A stretch of 64,000 nt of DNA from Ophiocordyceps camponoti-saundersi (nom. inval.) (Eukaryota > Ascomycota > Sordariomycetes > Hypocreales > Ophiocordycipitaceae): positions 74,394 to 138,393 of the forward strand of contig PDHQ01000076.1 in the NCBI GenBank assembly GCA_003339415.1, given 5' to 3'. The notes below the pieces were generated by a model, which ran no database searches, was not told the DNA's origin, and worked only from the letters and a program-made list of their open reading frames with translations. Position numbers and translations under genes: made by a program. Positions within the stretch are counted from its first letter, which is position 1. Each line of letters opens with the position of its first letter. Shown here in pieces: positions 34,762 through 45,201 of this stretch.

Positions 34762-35646
34762 TTGGAACCTTTTCTCTCCCTTTCTGTCCCCTCCCCCCTT
34801 GTCTGGCCCTCTTCCTACCTCTCCCTGCTTCTGCCTACCTCTCCCTTCTGTGCTTGTTCTCCGGCAGAAATTCGAGAGGCTGACGGACCCGGAAGAACAT
34901 CATAAACCTGGATCGGTCGGGGGTTAGGCCGGAGGATTGGGCGATTCTGCACGAGACTTCGAACAGGCGGCGCGAGGCTGCAGACAGGCAACGGAGGAAA
35001 TATTGCTAGGGGCAGGCGTTATCCTTTGGAGTCTTGTTTTGTTGTTATGAATGTACTGTCAAGATACCCAGGGGGGCTATACACACAAACACACATGCAT
35101 ACCTCCTCGCAAGGAGGTGGGTAGGCAGGTAGGCAGGCAGGCAGGTATGTAGGTCGATATCTGCCAAACTCACTGCCTAGTACAAACATTGTATGTTCGT
35201 GTCACTAAACCCAAGTCTCTACCAAGATGAACGGAGAATCGTGTGAAGGAAGCATTCCACTCTACTCAATATGCCGACGCCGTCCTACGAGATGAGACGA
35301 AGGAGGCGAAAGGAAGGGGTCCAAGGGCGAGTGCGGAGGGATCAGGGAGGGCTCTGATTGGCTGGTCGGCACTCGGTTTCTCGGTCCCGATGGAAATGGA
35401 CACACTGCAGGAGCGGACCTTGTTTCCGCCACTTCCGTTTATGCGCGGGAGCCGTACGGAGTACATACTAGGATGTACAACATACCTAGATTATGTGCAT
35501 TACTAACGCGCTTCCGTCCGTCCACACGCTCTCTCACATCATCCACCCATACAAACCTACCTCGGACGTCTCCTTTCTTCTTCTCTCCTCTGACATGGTC
35601 AATTCGACTTCCAGACCCTTGCAAGAACATCAATCTCGATCAATCC
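34762..35646. other. Intergenic region, 3' of the SNF2 gene and promoter of the ALAS gene
   Basis: It contains CT-rich sequence just after the SNF2 stop, a stretch of 4-bp-periodic GTAGGCAG/TATG motifs (about 35105-35155) and a CT/CA-rich leader before the ALAS ATG. The segment 34867-34920 could be a short terminal exon of the SNF2 gene. No separate gene is supported. Confidence 0.65.
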
Positions 35647-37356
35647 ATGGAGAGCGTCCTCCGTCAGTCACGGGCCCTGTGCCCTTTCCTCAAGGCAGCG
35701 TCGCCCGCTAGCCTGCGCGCCCTGTCCGTCGTCGCCCGACCAGCCTGTGCAGGCGTCAGCACGACGACGACGACGACGACGACGACCAAGGCTTCGGAAC
35801 TGCAGCAAATCGCTCGACGGTGCCCCGTCATGGGAAAGGCTCTTGCCGTTCAGGCGGCTCGGATCCACTCGGGCCGCGCTCAACCTGCCGAGGCGTGTCT
35901 GGGCCCGGTGGCGGAGCCGAGGACGAGTCACGACAAGTTCGACTACGACGACTTTTACGCGGCCGAACTGGATAAGAAACATCGCGACCAGTCGTATCGC
36001 TATTTTAACAACATCAATCGACTCGCCCGAGAGTTCCCTCGCGCTCACATGGCGTCCAAGGAAGACCGAGTGACGGTGTGGTGCGCCAACGATTACCTCG
36101 GCATGGGCCGCAATCGGCATGTCCTCGATCGCATGCACCAAACGCTGGACGAGTACGGCGCGGGCGCGGGAGGCACTCGAAATATTTCGGGACATAATCA
36201 GCACGCCGTCGATCTCGAGGCTACTCTCGCCAAATTGCACGCCAAGGAGGCGGCGCTCGTCTTCAGCTCTTGCTACGTGGCCAACGACGCGACGCTGGCT
36301 ACGCTCGGTAGTAAGCTGCCCGGCTGCGTCATTCTCTCCGACAGCCTCAACCATGCGTCGATGATTCAGGGAATCCGCCACTCTGGCGCGGCCAAGCTCG
36401 TATTCCGCCACAACGATGTGGCAGATCTCGAGGCCAAGCTGGCCGCATTGCCGCTGCACGTGCCCAAGATTATCGCGTTCGAGTCCGTCTACAGCATGTG
36501 CGGCTCCATCGGCCCCATTGCCGAGATATGCGACCTGGCCGATCGATACGGCGCCATGACGTTCCTGGATGAGGTGCATGCGGTCGGCATGTACGGCCCT
36601 CACGGCGCCGGCGTGGCCGAGCACCTCGACTGGGACGCGCACGCTGCCGGCCGGCCGCGCGGCTCGCTCATGGACCGCATCGACATCATCACCGGCACTC
36701 TGGGAAAGGCGTACGGCTGCGTGGGCGGATACATCGCGGCGAGCGCCCGGCTCGTGGACATGATCCGCTCTCTCGCGCCGGGCTTCATCTTTACGACGTC
36801 GTTGCCGCCGGCGACGATGGCCGGGGCCAGGGCCTCGATTGAGTATCAGATGGAGTACGACGGCGACCGGAGGCTGCAGCAGCTGCACACGCGGGCGGTC
36901 AAGGAGGACGTCGGGGCGCGCGACATTCCCGTGATCCCCAACCCGTCGCACATCGTACCGATCCTGGTGGGCGACGCAGGGCTGGCCAAGGCGGCGTCGG
37001 ACATGCTTCTTCAGCGTCATCGGATCTACGTGCAGTCGATCAACTACCCGACGGTGCCGGTGGGCCAGGAGCGTCTGCGGATCACGCCGACGCCGGGCCA
37101 CGTCAAGAAGTACCGCGACCAGCTGGTGTCGGCGCTGGACGACGTCTGGACGCGGCTGGGGATCCGGCGCACGTCGGACTGGGCGGCTCAGGGGGGTTTC
37201 ATCGGGGTCGGTCAGAGCCCGTCTCGGCAGCCGGAGCGGTTGTGGACGGACGGGCAGTTGGGGGTGAAGAAGAGCCGTCATGGGCTGATGGAGGCGTTGC
37301 TGGCGCGGGAGACTGTCGTTCCGGCCAATCGCATCGTTGGGGCGGCGGCAGCGTGA
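35647..37356 (+). CDS. HEM1: 5-Aminolevulinate synthase, mitochondrial (HEM1)
   Basis: Single exon, 569 aa, from the ATG at 35647; longer upstream frame lacks a good start. This pyridoxal-phosphate enzyme condenses glycine and succinyl-CoA to 5-aminolevulinate, the first step of haem synthesis, in the mitochondrial matrix. The N-terminus is a basic targeting sequence holding two Cys-Pro haem regulatory motifs, LCPF (Cys12) and RRCPVMGKA (Cys59), plus a Thr run from an ACG repeat. The catalytic part has [33 protein letters not shown] and the cofactor lysine in TGTLGKAYG (Lys354). The length is slightly over yeast HEM1 (548 aa) because of a C-terminal extension. The haem regulatory motifs suggest that import or activity is inhibited by haem, as in other ALAS enzymes. 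Confidence 0.97.
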   Translation: MESVLRQSRALCPFLKAASPASLRALSVVARPACAGVSTTTTTTTTTKASELQQIARRCPVMGKALAVQAARIHSGRAQPAEACLGPVAEPRTSHDKFDYDDFYAAELDKKHRDQSYRYFNNINRLAREFPRAHMASKEDRVTVWCANDYLGMGRNRHVLDRMHQTLDEYGAGAGGTRNISGHNQHAVDLEATLAKLHAKEAALVFSSCYVANDATLATLGSKLPGCVILSDSLNHASMIQGIRHSGAAKLVFRHNDVADLEAKLAALPLHVPKIIAFESVYSMCGSIGPIAEICDLADRYGAMTFLDEVHAVGMYGPHGAGVAEHLDWDAHAAGRPRGSLMDRIDIITGTLGKAYGCVGGYIAASARLVDMIRSLAPGFIFTTSLPPATMAGARASIEYQMEYDGDRRLQQLHTRAVKEDVGARDIPVIPNPSHIVPILVGDAGLAKAASDMLLQRHRIYVQSINYPTVPVGQERLRITPTPGHVKKYRDQLVSALDDVWTRLGIRRTSDWAAQGGFIGVGQSPSRQPERLWTDGQLGVKKSRHGLMEALLARETVVPANRIVGAAAA

Positions 37357-39185
37357 AGGGGGTTGTTTTTTTTTTTTCTTTCCTGGATTTGGAATTTGGG
37401 TTTTTCTCTCTCTTTTTTTTTCGGTTCTCATCCATGCTGCTGCTGCTGTTCCTGCGCAGATCGGAGCTTCCCCCCCCTGAAGCTGAATCTGTGACAGACA
37501 TGTGCGTGCGTGCGTGTGTTTGTGTGTGTGTGAGAGAGAGCGGGCAAAGGTCCGAAGTTTTCTCTTGATAATGTGGGCTTCTTACTCTATCCATGACTCT
37601 CTATCTATCATCATATAATGCATGCTTGTTATTACTATCTAGACATATGTATATACATACATGTCTTTCCTTGTGATTTTTCGATGAGGGAAGATGGTGG
37701 TGGTGGTGGTGGTGGGTGATGGGTTCTCTACCTACCTATGTAGGTAAACGGTGTTTGTATGTATATATGCAGTGTGTCTTGTGTCACACATGGCGTTATA
37801 CATGTATGTATTTACGGATATATACATATGCAGTGATGCTGTTCTCTCTCGCTCTCTCATCTCATGCCGTCTCATCCAAGGGGATTTTTTTTTCCATCCT
37901 TGGTTTCTTTTTTTTATGCGTGGATTTTGAATTTTCTTTTCAGCTTGGGTTTGGATATATTTATGTACATATGTATGTACATATGTGTGGAAGCCACCAA
38001 CAGAGGGAGAGAGGATGTGCGTGTGTGCATATGTAAGTGTGTGTATGTTATAAGTGGTCTGTTGCTATGAGTAAACATGTTCGCTCTGCCGTGCCTGTGG
38101 CGGGGAAAAAGGGGGGAACAAGGGGGGGGGGGGGAAAGGGATAGGGATAGGGATAGGGAGAGGGATGGGGAGAGGGATAGCCTATAGCTATAGGGATAGG
38201 GGACAGGGAGGAATGCAGGTCAGACTTGTTGGTGCCGCTGTAGCCTTGAATCACATGCCGAGGGAATCGAGCTTGTATGTATGTACGGATGTGGTCCTAT
38301 CCGTTGATTGTATGTATGTATGTATGTATATGCAAACTTGCATATACTGTATGTAGTTGTCGTAGCAGCTGTGTTTGTGTGTCTTGTTATATATGTATGT
38401 ATGTATGTATGAGAGAGAGAGAGAGAGAGAGAGAGGTTCATGGAATCATGGAAAGGGAGGTGAGGTTGACAGCCCGAAGTCTTGCTTATATGCAAGACTG
38501 GATGGAGGGGATGGATGCCTTCTTCCCCCCCATCTCTCTCTCCATCTTCATCTTCCTCAACTGAACAGAAGAACAGTGAAAAGATGGTGATATGAAAGGG
38601 GGGGGGGGAAACGACATTCTTACCCCCCCCCTAAGGAAAATAGCATGTGATGGAAAAAATAAAATAAAGACAGATATTAGTCGGCGACTTTCCCACGCAT
38701 CATGAACGCGGGGTGTTGCACTCCGCGTGGAGTCAGTCCACACATGGAGACCCCTGATTGATATCTCTTTCACAGTGACACGGCAGCATTTAGGGGGGGG
38801 GGTTGTGTCAGGGGTGTGGGTTACGGGATAGTGAGTTGCTGCTGATGACGATGGTGGTTGATGCGTGTGTTTTTTTTTTTCCCTTCCTTTCTTTCCTTTT
38901 TGGCCATGTTTGGAATCCTTGATCGGGCACATTGTATGATATAGGTAGGTAGGAGGGGGGAGAGATGGAGAAAAAAGGGTGGGTAGGTGGGAAGATACAA
39001 AAGAAGAAGAAGGATGATGATGATGATGATGATGATGACAGTTGTCTAAGCTGGTCATTTGATATCCCAATCCGTGTCATCTATCCATTAGATGGGGGGG
39101 GATTTGAATCAAGAGAAATAAAAAACATCATCATCATCGTCATCCTCCTCATCCATCGATTCATCCATGACACCCTCAAAACACA
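37357..39185. other. Long low-complexity intergenic region, no gene seen
   Basis: 1.8 kb of simple sequence: T runs after the ALAS stop, GT/GA tracts, many ATGT/TATG tetranucleotide steps (about 37640-38050 and 38270-38410), a GGGATA-type G-rich block (38135-38205), a GA microsatellite (38411-38435), several C or G homopolymers and a GAT triplet run (39013-39038). Open frames translate to repetitive peptides only. It holds the ALAS 3' end and the promoter of the Zn2Cys6 gene. Confidence 0.75.
38135..38205. repeat. GGGATA-like G-rich tandem repeat
   Basis: Several copies of GGGATAGG/GGGAGAGG in tandem, followed by TATAGC and another GGGATAGGGG. The spaced GGG triplets could form a G-quadruplex on the plus strand. 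It differs from the fungal telomere unit TTAGGG at one base per unit, so it is not telomeric as it stands. Confidence 0.7.
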
Positions 39186-41179
39186 ATGGAAACATCACCA
39201 CCAACCAAACCCAAAGGCCCAAAAGCCTGCTCAACATGCGCCAAAGCCAAAGCCCGCTGCATCCCACGCAGCAACGACGGCAAATGCGAACGGTGCCATC
39301 GTCTGGGAAAGCACTGCTTCTCGCGAGCCCCGGCCCCGCCACGGCTTAAGAAGAGGCCTAAGAGGTCGAGGGTGGCTGAGTTGGAGAAGAGGCTTGATGA
39401 GTTGTCTTGTCATCTTGAGGCTGCTTCTGCTTCTGCTTCTGCTTCTGTTGCTGTTGCTGTGGGTGTGGGTGAGCAGCAGCAACCTCAACCTCAACCTCAT
39501 CAACCCCATCAACAACCTCAACAACCTCAACAACAACATCAACAACATCAACAACATCATCGTCAACATCATCAACAACAACAACAGACAACAGACGTCC
39601 TAACCCTAGAACACCTCTTCCCCTCCCCCATCTCCCCCCAAAGCCGAACAACAACCACCCCCTCCTCATCTCACACCCCAACCCCAACCCCAACCCCATG
39701 GCCCTCCCCATCCGAAGCAGAAACCCTCCACCACCGCTACGGCGACGCCTTCGCCCACCTCTTCCCCTTCGTCGTCATCTCCACCCCCTCAGCAGCCGAG
39801 ACGCAGACGGAATCGCCTCTCGTCTTCAAAGCCATCATGCTAGTCGCCTGCTTCTTCGAGGGGACGCGTCAACTTGCCATGGCGGACGAGTTGCTTTCTG
39901 ACCTCGTTTCCGCTGCCATGGTGGAGGGGAGGAAGACGCTTGATCTGCTGCAGTCTCTCGAGCTGTTGATTGCCTGGTTCGTCGTCCTTCTCTTCCCCTC
40001 CCATCTCTCTCTATCCTCGTCACTTCTCACCATCTCTTCATCTCTTCAGGTTTCATTTCGGCCTCAAGAGCTCACAGCTCATCAATCTCCTCTTCCTAAC
40101 TCGTTCCATCGCCGTCAACCTCGAAGCATCGTCATACGACGAGGCTGGATTCCGACGTCTTCATCACGTCCGCGCCTTTGCCGGCGTCTTCTACCTAAAC
40201 AATGTGTGAGCTGAAAGATTTCCCTCCCCTTCCCTGATTCACAAAGCAAGTTTCCCACTGACGGCCTCATCCTTGTCCGTGACGATAAACGAGATCAAAA
40301 AAAAAAAAGCATCTTCACAACAAACAAACGAACCGACATCTTGATGAGCACCGCTCACCTAGACGAATACTGCAACGCCCTCACCTCGGCAAACGAGTAC
40401 CCCTCCGACGATTACCTCGTCCGCCTCGTCCGCCTCCAGCAACTCGCCCAGGGCATCGCCATCGCCGTCACGCCAGCGTCGTCGTCCGAACCCTCGTCTC
40501 TCCCCTTTGCCATGGTCATAGAGTCGTTTCGTGATCAGCTCGATACGTTTCGAGTTACTCTTCCTCCGCATATTGCTTCTATTCGTGAGTCGTTTCCTCA
40601 AATCAATCCCTGCGAAGAAGAAGGAGACGAGAACTGATGGAAAGGAAACCAGCCACGATGCAATGCAACATCACCGTCGTCGAAATCCTCCTTTCCGACG
40701 TCACCATCTCAGAACAGCACTGCACGGGCGCAGGTCTCACACCGTCAGATCGTCTCCACCTCCTCTGGTCCTGCGTCCACTCGCTTCGAGCCTTCTTCCA
40801 GATTCGCTTCTCCATGTTCGACCTGGACCGTCCGCGCTTCCTGTCAATCATCGTCTCAGACCTCGCCTACGCCTTCATCACAGGCATCAAGCTGCTGGCG
40901 TTACGCCTTCCGGGCTTGGATCCAGACCGTATCGGACAGGAGCTCGCCCTCGATCAGATGCTCAGTCAACAGGTTCATGATCTCGCCCAGATCATTCAGC
41001 GACGGAGCTCGGTAGATGATCATCCGTCGGGGCTGGAGGATCCGCTTGAGAAGTTGCAGCGCTTGCTCATGACCGGTCAGGAGCTTGTTGCCCTGCAGCT
41101 GAGTGGCGTGCCGATGCGGGAGATTGCCGACACGTTGGTGCAAGAGATGAGCAAGACGCAGTGGCATGATCTGTCGTAG
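39186..41179 (+). CDS. Zn(II)2Cys6 fungal transcription factor
   Basis: Exons 39186-39976, 40050-40205, 40310-40584 and 40653-41179, with introns of 73, 104 and 68 nt; 582 aa, frame kept. The DNA-binding domain has the exact C-x2-C-x6-C-x8-C-x2-C-x6-C pattern (Cys 15, 18, 25, 34, 37, 44) and is followed by a basic linker and a short coiled coil (RVAELEKRLDELS). Next come a polyAla/Ser stretch and a Gln/His/Pro-rich repeat region, then a helical effector part (TQTESPLVFKAIMLVACFFEG, NKRTDILMSTAHLDEYCNAL and LVRLVRLQQLAQ) seen in many fungal C6 regulators. It acts in the nucleus; target genes are unknown. It converges on the thiamine gene but nothing ties the two. The second intron ends in a 12-A run before its AG and another in-frame acceptor lies upstream, so the middle junction is the least certain part. 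Confidence 0.88.
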
Positions 41180-41379
41180 AAGAAGAGATAGGCTTGCTGG
41201 TGTGAAGGAGGAGGAAAAGGGGGGGGGGGGGGAGATGGTTGGCCTCGGAGGACTGAATCAATCCCTTCTCCCCAACCCTTTCTGCCTGGAAGTAGGCAGA
41301 CAGGGGCATCAGCAACTTGTGTTAATATTCCAATATCAACTCCACATAACATTCAGACGCATGACAGAGCTAATGAGGC

Positions 41380-43138
41380 TCAAGATGAAGCACATGGCGT
41401 AGCCTCCTCGTCGACATCAACAGTCTCAACCCGAGCCAGCGCCAACCATCTCAAGTCCCCCTCAGCCGTAGCCCTCCCCAAGCCATACAACTCGTCCAGA
41501 AAAGCCGGAACAAACGACCCCGGACCGCGGACATGATCCTTCGCAGCCGCAAGCTCGGCGGCAACAGCGTAGACGACGACGGCACCCAGAGCAGCGATCA
41601 ACGGATCGGCGTCGAAGGCAGCCAGGGCGGCCGCCAAGACGGCGCCGAGACAGCAGCCAGAACCCGTGACGGCGCCGAGAAGTTCGTGGCCGTTGGCGAC
41701 GCGGATGGTGCACCGCCCATCGCTCACGACGTCGACGGCGCCCGTCAGGACCGTCACGCACTTTCGATCCAGAGCTACCGAACGGGCCAGGCCAGCTCGC
41801 GTCGCGGCGGAGAGGGAGGCGGATGAGTCTACGCCTCGTTGGCGGGTAGAACCGAGATGAAGAGCTAGCATTTCCGATGCGTTGCCTTTGATGACGGAGA
41901 AGTGGCCGGTGGACAGGAGCCTTTCGACGGCTTCACGACGGATGGCCGTGGCTCCAACTCTGACATATGAGACGCGTTAGAGCACAAGATGGAAGAAAGA
42001 TGGCTCGTTGATGTGAGGAGTCGGAGGAAAAGGGGGTCGATGGAAACACACCCTACAGGATCGAGAACAACGGGCCTCGCCGCACCGTTGTAGGCAGCCA
42101 AGGCCTCAAGTTGATTGCCAAGGCCATCAGCCGTCACGGTACCGGTGTTGATGACGAGGGCACCTCCCCCGAGGGCCGCCAAGTCAGACGCTTCGGCACC
42201 GCAGCCAGACATGATAGGGCTGGCTCCCAAAGCGAGGACGACGTTTGCCGCAAAGTTCTGCACCACCTGTTTTTCCCCCGGCGCAACATGAGCGACGAAG
42301 CTTCAATCGTCAAGGAACAGATAGAAGAAGGGGGGGATGAACGAGGTTGGTCATGTTATGCGAAAGCGGCGCCGCCCTCGCTATCGAAGACACCACGTCT
42401 GCCACGCGTGAGGTCAGGACGGTGGTGCGCAGGCGAGAAGCAGCCAGTGTAGGGTCCGGGGCGGAGACGATGGCGCGCACCACTGCGATGCCGTCGAGGG
42501 CCTTGGTCGGGGAACGGGATTGGGCTAGGACGTGGGCTGCGTTGGAGTCGTCGATGCCGCCGATGCAAACCGCAGGCACGGCACCGTATCCGCGCTCAGC
42601 GAGGGAGTCGAGGATAGAGCGAACGCCATCGGGACCGAGAATAGTTTTGGTATCGGCCTTGCTATGAAATATGTCAGCGTCACAAAACACCAAGTATCGA
42701 CAACAAAGGGGGTAAAGGAAGAAGAGCAACAGACGTCGGAGTGGCAAACACAGTCCCGAGCCCAAGATAATCAGCCCCAGCCTCACAAGCCATCACGGCC
42801 TCGAGACGCGAAGACGCCGACACGCCAATGATACGGTCCGGCCCCAGCAGGGCCCTCGCCCGCCGGAAGTCCATATCATCCTGTCCGACATGGGCTCCGT
42901 CGGCGCCGACCTCGACCGCGATATCGACCTCGTCGTTGATGATGAGAGGCACACCGAAGCGGCGGGTGAGAGCCAGCAGCCTCTTCGCCGTGGCCGTCAC
43001 CTCTTGGTGGGAGCCGTTCTTGTGGCGAAGCTGGACCACCGTCACGCCCCCTCGCAGCGCGGCTTCCACCACCTTTTCGAGATCCGGCACCGGCTCCGTC
43101 ACCAGATACAGACTGTAGTCGACGACTGGCTTGCCCAT
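41380..43138 (-). CDS. THI6: Bifunctional thiamine-phosphate synthase / hydroxyethylthiazole kinase (THI6)
   Basis: Four exons on the minus strand: 43138-42735, 42661-42343, 42266-42052 and 41959-41380, introns 73-92 nt, frame kept; 505 aa. The N-terminal half is a ThiE domain (YLVTEPV, VVQLRHKNGS, INDEVDIAVEVGADGAHVGQDD, GADYLGLGTVFATPTK and CIGGIDDSNA), which joins HMP-pyrophosphate and thiazole phosphate. The C-terminal half is a ThiM kinase (NFAANVVLALGASPIMSG, VLDPVGVGATAIRR, VIKGNASE and TGSGCCLGAVLAA with the catalytic Cys region), which phosphorylates the thiazole. This fused form is standard for fungi (yeast THI6, 540 aa). It is cytosolic and supplies thiamine phosphate. No TPP riboswitch was recognised in its introns or leader. 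Confidence 0.95.
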
Positions 43139-43713
43139 GTTTTTTTTTTCCTCTGCCTCGGCTGGGAAACGGGGGAGTTGGAGCTTTGCTAGGTAGGTAG
43201 AGGTAGTTAGTGGTAGGGCAAGGAGCTGAAATAGAATAGGGTCACACCCAAGTACCTGCCTGGATACTGTGCGCGGTTTAAAACTCTCCTCCTCCCCTCT
43301 TCTCCCCTCTCCTCTCCCCTCTCCTCTCCCCCAACGTCATGACGACATGGCCTGTCATTGCTGTCTAAGTCTATCTATATCTATCTAGTCTAAGTCTATG
43401 TAAAGTCCAAGTCCCCCCCTTTTTTGCCTGTCTATAAAATCCATCCCCCGTCTATATAGCTGATAGTATATATAATGTGATGATCCGCTGCATAGGAAGA
43501 TCTCGTCGTAGCAGAAAAGTTAGTCGACGATGGAGAAATTGAACAAAGAAAACAAGAAGAAGGAGAAAGGAATGAGGGAAAGGGCTGCTTCCGATGGTCT
43601 TCTTCAGGTCATCGCCATAGTCATCGCCCTTGTCATCGTCCTCCTCTTCAAGTATTAGAAGCGCCTCAAGTCAACATCATCATCCTCCCTCCTCTTCAAA
43701 ACATCATCATCAA
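43139..43713. other. Intergenic region between the NADH dehydrogenase 3' end and THI6 start
   Basis: This is the promoter and leader of THI6 (reading left) and the terminator of the upstream NADH dehydrogenase gene. It contains CTCC/CCCT-rich repeats (about 43285-43330) and ATCTATCT steps (about 43370-43395). No coding exon is seen. Confidence 0.7.
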
Positions 43714-45201
43714 TCAGAACCTCGAAACATCCCGTCCAAAAATCCACGTCACCAACCAGTAAACGGGAATCATCAGCTTGTTGCGAAGGCTCATGCTCCG
43801 CGTCAAGTACGCAGTCCGCCAGAGGATCCACGCCGCCCGCCCCGTCAGCTCGTCCGCGCTGCTCTGATGGATCGCCCGCCAGCTGCCCAGGTAGGCCATC
43901 GATCCCCAGTTGCGGAACCGGAAGACCGGCGACGAGTCCGAGTCGGCCGTGCCCTGGTTGAGCTGCCGACCAAGGTACGCCGCCTGCTGGCTAGCGACCT
44001 GCGCCGTGGCCGGGTAGCGCTGGTTCTGCACGGCGGTGCAGTCGCCCATGGCGTAAACGTCGGGAAGCGTCGTCGTCGGCGTCGTCGTCGTCGTCGAAGA
44101 AGAAGAAGAAGAAGAAGGAGAGGAAGAAGAAGAATGAGAAGCGGAAGAACCGGAGCTACCGTCCGGATCGAGCTGGACCCGGAGATGTTCGTCCGTCACT
44201 ATAGCTCCGGTGCGGCCATCACGGGCGATACGACCAAGCCCACCGGCAAGATGGCGACTCGTCAGCTTGCCCGTAAGCGGATTCTGCATCAGCCCCGTAC
44301 TCCAGACGACGAGACCAGCCGGCTGCTCGTCCGGCTCCTCGCGAATCCGCAGCATCAGCGCGTCGCCTTCGCGGCGGATGCGCTCCAGGTGGTGCTCCGT
44401 CTTGACGCGGATGCCCTGCCGGCGGAACATCTCCGTGGCGTAGCTCGCCAGCTTCTGATCGAACATGGGCAACACCTTGGGGGCGATGTCGTAGATGGTG
44501 ACGGCCACAAACGGCATCAAGCCCGGGTATAGCCTCGACAAGTCATCGTGCACCAGGTCGTGCAGCTCGCCCGCGAACTCGATGCCCGTCGGCCCTCCTC
44601 CGACGACGGCAAAGTGCAGCAGCTTTCTCCGCTCGGCGTCCGTCGTCGAGGGCAGCGCCGCCTTTTCAAAGACGGCCAGAACCCGCTGCCGGATGACACG
44701 AGCGTCGCCAATGTCGCGCAGGAAGCAGGCGTGTTCGCGGACGCCCTCGATGCCAAACGTCTGGCTGTAGCAGCCCATGGCGAGAACCAGCTTGTCGTAC
44801 GGCACCTCAATCTCGGCGCCCTTGCCGGCGCCGACCTTGCCGCTGGTGCTGGCCTCGACCCGGACCACTTTGCGCTCCAGATCGACGTCCGTGGCCCAGC
44901 CCTGCAGGAATTGATCCAGTCCCAGTCGTCGTACCGGTTCAATGGCTGCGCGAAACTCGAGCGTGCCGACCGACGTCGACGCCAGCAGCGGCGTGAAGAC
45001 GAAGTGCGACCGTGGCGAGATCATGATGCGGGTTGCCTTGGCGGGCGATAACGTCCGGGCTAGCGCGTATCCCGCCCAGCCGGAGCCCAAGATGACGATG
45101 CGTTCCTTGCCGTCTCGGGCCGCTGCCGTCGGCGCCGTGCTCGCCCATCGCACCGACAGCCGTTGCGTCGTCAATCGTCTTGCAGTGCCGAGTGCCGCCA
45201 T
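43714..45201 (-). CDS. Type II (alternative) NADH dehydrogenase, mitochondrial
   Basis: Single exon, 495 aa, ATG at 45201 reading left. An Arg/Ser-rich targeting sequence (MAALGTARRLTTQRLSVRWAST) is followed by the FAD-binding IVILGSGWAGYALA and, around residue 200, the NADH-binding VVGGGPTGIEFAGEL. VWSTGLMQNPL and DVYAMGDCTAVQN complete the two-dinucleotide-fold layout of NDI/NDE enzymes. It oxidises NADH and passes electrons to ubiquinone without pumping protons. No EF-hand is present. An insertion of about 25 residues made almost only of Ser and Thr (about 347-372) sits before the second FAD motif and is encoded by TCC/ACG repeats. Whether it faces the matrix or the intermembrane space cannot be told from sequence. 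A longer upstream open frame exists but lacks targeting features, so the inner ATG is chosen. Confidence 0.93.
   Translation of the reverse strand: MAALGTARRLTTQRLSVRWASTAPTAAARDGKERIVILGSGWAGYALARTLSPAKATRIMISPRSHFVFTPLLASTSVGTLEFRAAIEPVRRLGLDQFLQGWATDVDLERKVVRVEASTSGKVGAGKGAEIEVPYDKLVLAMGCYSQTFGIEGVREHACFLRDIGDARVIRQRVLAVFEKAALPSTTDAERRKLLHFAVVGGGPTGIEFAGELHDLVHDDLSRLYPGLMPFVAVTIYDIAPKVLPMFDQKLASYATEMFRRQGIRVKTEHHLERIRREGDALMLRIREEPDEQPAGLVVWSTGLMQNPLTGKLTSRHLAGGLGRIARDGRTGAIVTDEHLRVQLDPDGSSGSSASHSSSSSPSSSSSSSTTTTTPTTTLPDVYAMGDCTAVQNQRYPATAQVASQQAAYLGRQLNQGTADSDSSPVFRFRNWGSMAYLGSWRAIHQSSADELTGRAAWILWRTAYLTRSMSLRNKLMIPVYWLVTWIFGRDVSRF

Noticed and set aside
34867..34920. Separate short gene after the SNF2 stop
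   Set aside because: Better explained as an optional terminal exon of the SNF2 gene; reported as a finding instead.
35668..37431. A 587-codon minus-strand frame opposite the ALAS gene
   Set aside because: It is antisense to an unmistakable enzyme and is rich in Arg/His/Asp, the usual look of GC-rich shadow frames.
38135..38205. Telomere repeat array
   Set aside because: The unit is GGGATA-like, not TTAGGG, and it is interstitial between housekeeping genes.
42267..43138. TPP riboswitch in the thiamine gene
   Set aside because: No CUGAGA-type core with paired helices was recognised in its introns or leader; in fungi these are usual in the thiazole and pyrimidine synthesis genes, not in THI6.
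39186..43138. Biosynthetic gene cluster around the Zn2Cys6 regulator
   Set aside because: Neighbours are primary-metabolism genes (ALAS, THI6, NADH dehydrogenase) with no backbone or tailoring enzymes.
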